Positions 4,603 through 5,119 of a stretch of 5,119 bases of DNA are shown here, piece after piece. The position numbers were made by a program, and so were the translations under genes. Numbering within the stretch: the first letter of the stretch is position 1; each line of letters opens with the position of its first letter. A model generated the notes under the pieces. That model made no database searches. It was not told the DNA's origin and saw nothing but the letters and a program-made list of their open reading frames with translations. The stretch spans positions 1-5,119 of the forward strand of contig JAJDEL010000878.1 of NCBI GenBank assembly GCA_029259835.1, given 5' to 3'. This stretch comes from Planctomicrobium sp. (GTDB lineage: Bacteria; Planctomycetota; Planctomycetia; Planctomycetales; Planctomycetaceae).

Positions 4603-5119
4603 ATGACTGACATTCCAAAATCCTACGAACCGCACGAAGCCGAGCAGAAATGGTTCCCGTATTGGGAACAGCGCGGTGACTTCAACGCAGATCCAGTGGA
4701 AGGGAAACCTTCGCACACGATCATGATCCCGCTTCCGAATGTGACTGGGGCGCTGCATATGGGTCACGCTCTGAACGGGACGTGTCAGGATTTGGTCACC
4801 CGCTGGCGACGGATGCAGGGGTTCGAGGCTCTCTGGATGCCAGGCACAGATCATGCAGGGATTGCGACGCAAGCCGTTGTTGAACGGCGGATGCTCGAAG
4901 AAGAAGGTCTCACGCGGCGTGATGTCGGGCGTGAAGCACTCGTTAATCGCATATGGAAATGGAAAGACGTTTACGAGAAACGGATTATCTCTCAGCAGAA
5001 ATCACTCGGTGCGAGTTGCGATTGGAGACGCCTGCGGTTCACGCTCGATGAAGTCTGCGTGAAAGCGGTTCGGCGGACGTTCTTCAAAATGTTCAGCGAT
5101 GGTTTGATCTTCCGTGGGA
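4603..5119 (+). CDS. valS: Valyl-tRNA synthetase, N-terminal part (3' end outside window)
   Basis: ValRS charges tRNA-Val with valine in the cytoplasm and is a class I synthetase with an editing domain. The open frame runs 172 codons from the ATG at 4603 to the window edge. The start MTDIPKSYEPHEAEQKWFPY followed by WEQRGDF matches the family's y.p...E..wy..We..g.F opening. The ATP-binding HIGH motif is in PNVTGALHMGHALN (45-58), as HMGH at 52-55. Then come WRRMQGFEALWMPGTDHAGI continuing ATQ (68-90), the ValRS block around the valine pocket, and SLGASCDWRR (134-143), the family's GaSxDW.R segment. The editing domain, KMSKS loop and anticodon-binding part lie beyond the window. The start agrees with the family's N-terminus; no Shine-Dalgarno site is visible, as ATTTGAC precedes the ATG. 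It is separated from the upstream membrane gene by 256 bases containing a palindromic repeat, so it is probably transcribed independently. Confidence 0.96.
   Translation, partial: MTDIPKSYEPHEAEQKWFPYWEQRGDFNADPVEGKPSHTIMIPLPNVTGALHMGHALNGTCQDLVTRWRRMQGFEALWMPGTDHAGIATQAVVERRMLEEEGLTRRDVGREALVNRIWKWKDVYEKRIISQQKSLGASCDWRRLRFTLDEVCVKAVRRTFFKMFSDGLIFRG

Noticed and set aside
4594..4872. 92-codon minus-strand frame opposite valS
   Set aside because: It overlaps the securely identified valS start on the other strand, with a His/Pro/Arg-rich translation typical of a shadow.
1..5119. CRISPR array, transposase, toxin-antitoxin or defence genes
   Set aside because: No regularly spaced direct repeats and no translations resembling these families on either strand.

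Overview
The window looks like ordinary chromosome of a member of the Planctomycetota. The evidence is a DNA polymerase I N-terminus with the IIDTFSLVFQVFHAI-type opening, a secreted PQQ-like beta-propeller protein opening with DWPQ..GP.R.G.S, a protein that reads like the planctomycete family DUF6677, start codons without clear Shine-Dalgarno sites, and dispersed palindromic repeats between genes. Base composition looks balanced. I cannot assign a genus.

Layout. On the minus strand, from right to left, lie a cation-diffusion-facilitator (CDF) zinc/cadmium exporter (1844-2782), a secreted PQQ-like beta-propeller protein (438-1676) and the first 119 codons of polA (1-358, cut by the window edge). 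On the plus strand lie a DUF6677-like membrane protein (3255-4097), a 58-residue two-helix membrane protein (4170-4346) and the first 172 codons of valS (4603-5119, cut by the window edge). The two blocks diverge from a 472-base region (2783-3254) that I read as non-coding and that must hold promoters for both directions.

Intergenic structure. Each longer gap carries an inverted repeat: a 9-bp hairpin between polA and the propeller gene (398-418); a GC-rich CCCTCTCCC/GGGAGAGGG palindrome between the propeller and CDF genes (1744-1765); two small palindromes upstream of the CDF gene; and an 81-base nested palindrome (4354-4434) with 10-bp terminal arms between the small membrane gene and valS. 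The last one looks like a REP/MITE-type dispersed repeat.

Working together. polA and valS are housekeeping genes (DNA repair/replication and Val-tRNA charging). The CDF protein exports divalent metal. The propeller protein is secreted and of unknown role. The DUF6677-like protein and the 58-residue protein may form a small membrane unit. I see no phage, transposase, CRISPR, toxin-antitoxin or defence genes and no convincing new multi-gene system. The most interesting items are the nested palindrome upstream of valS, the uncharacterised membrane-protein pair, and an Asp-to-Glu change at a metal-ligand position in the PolA 5'-nuclease domain.
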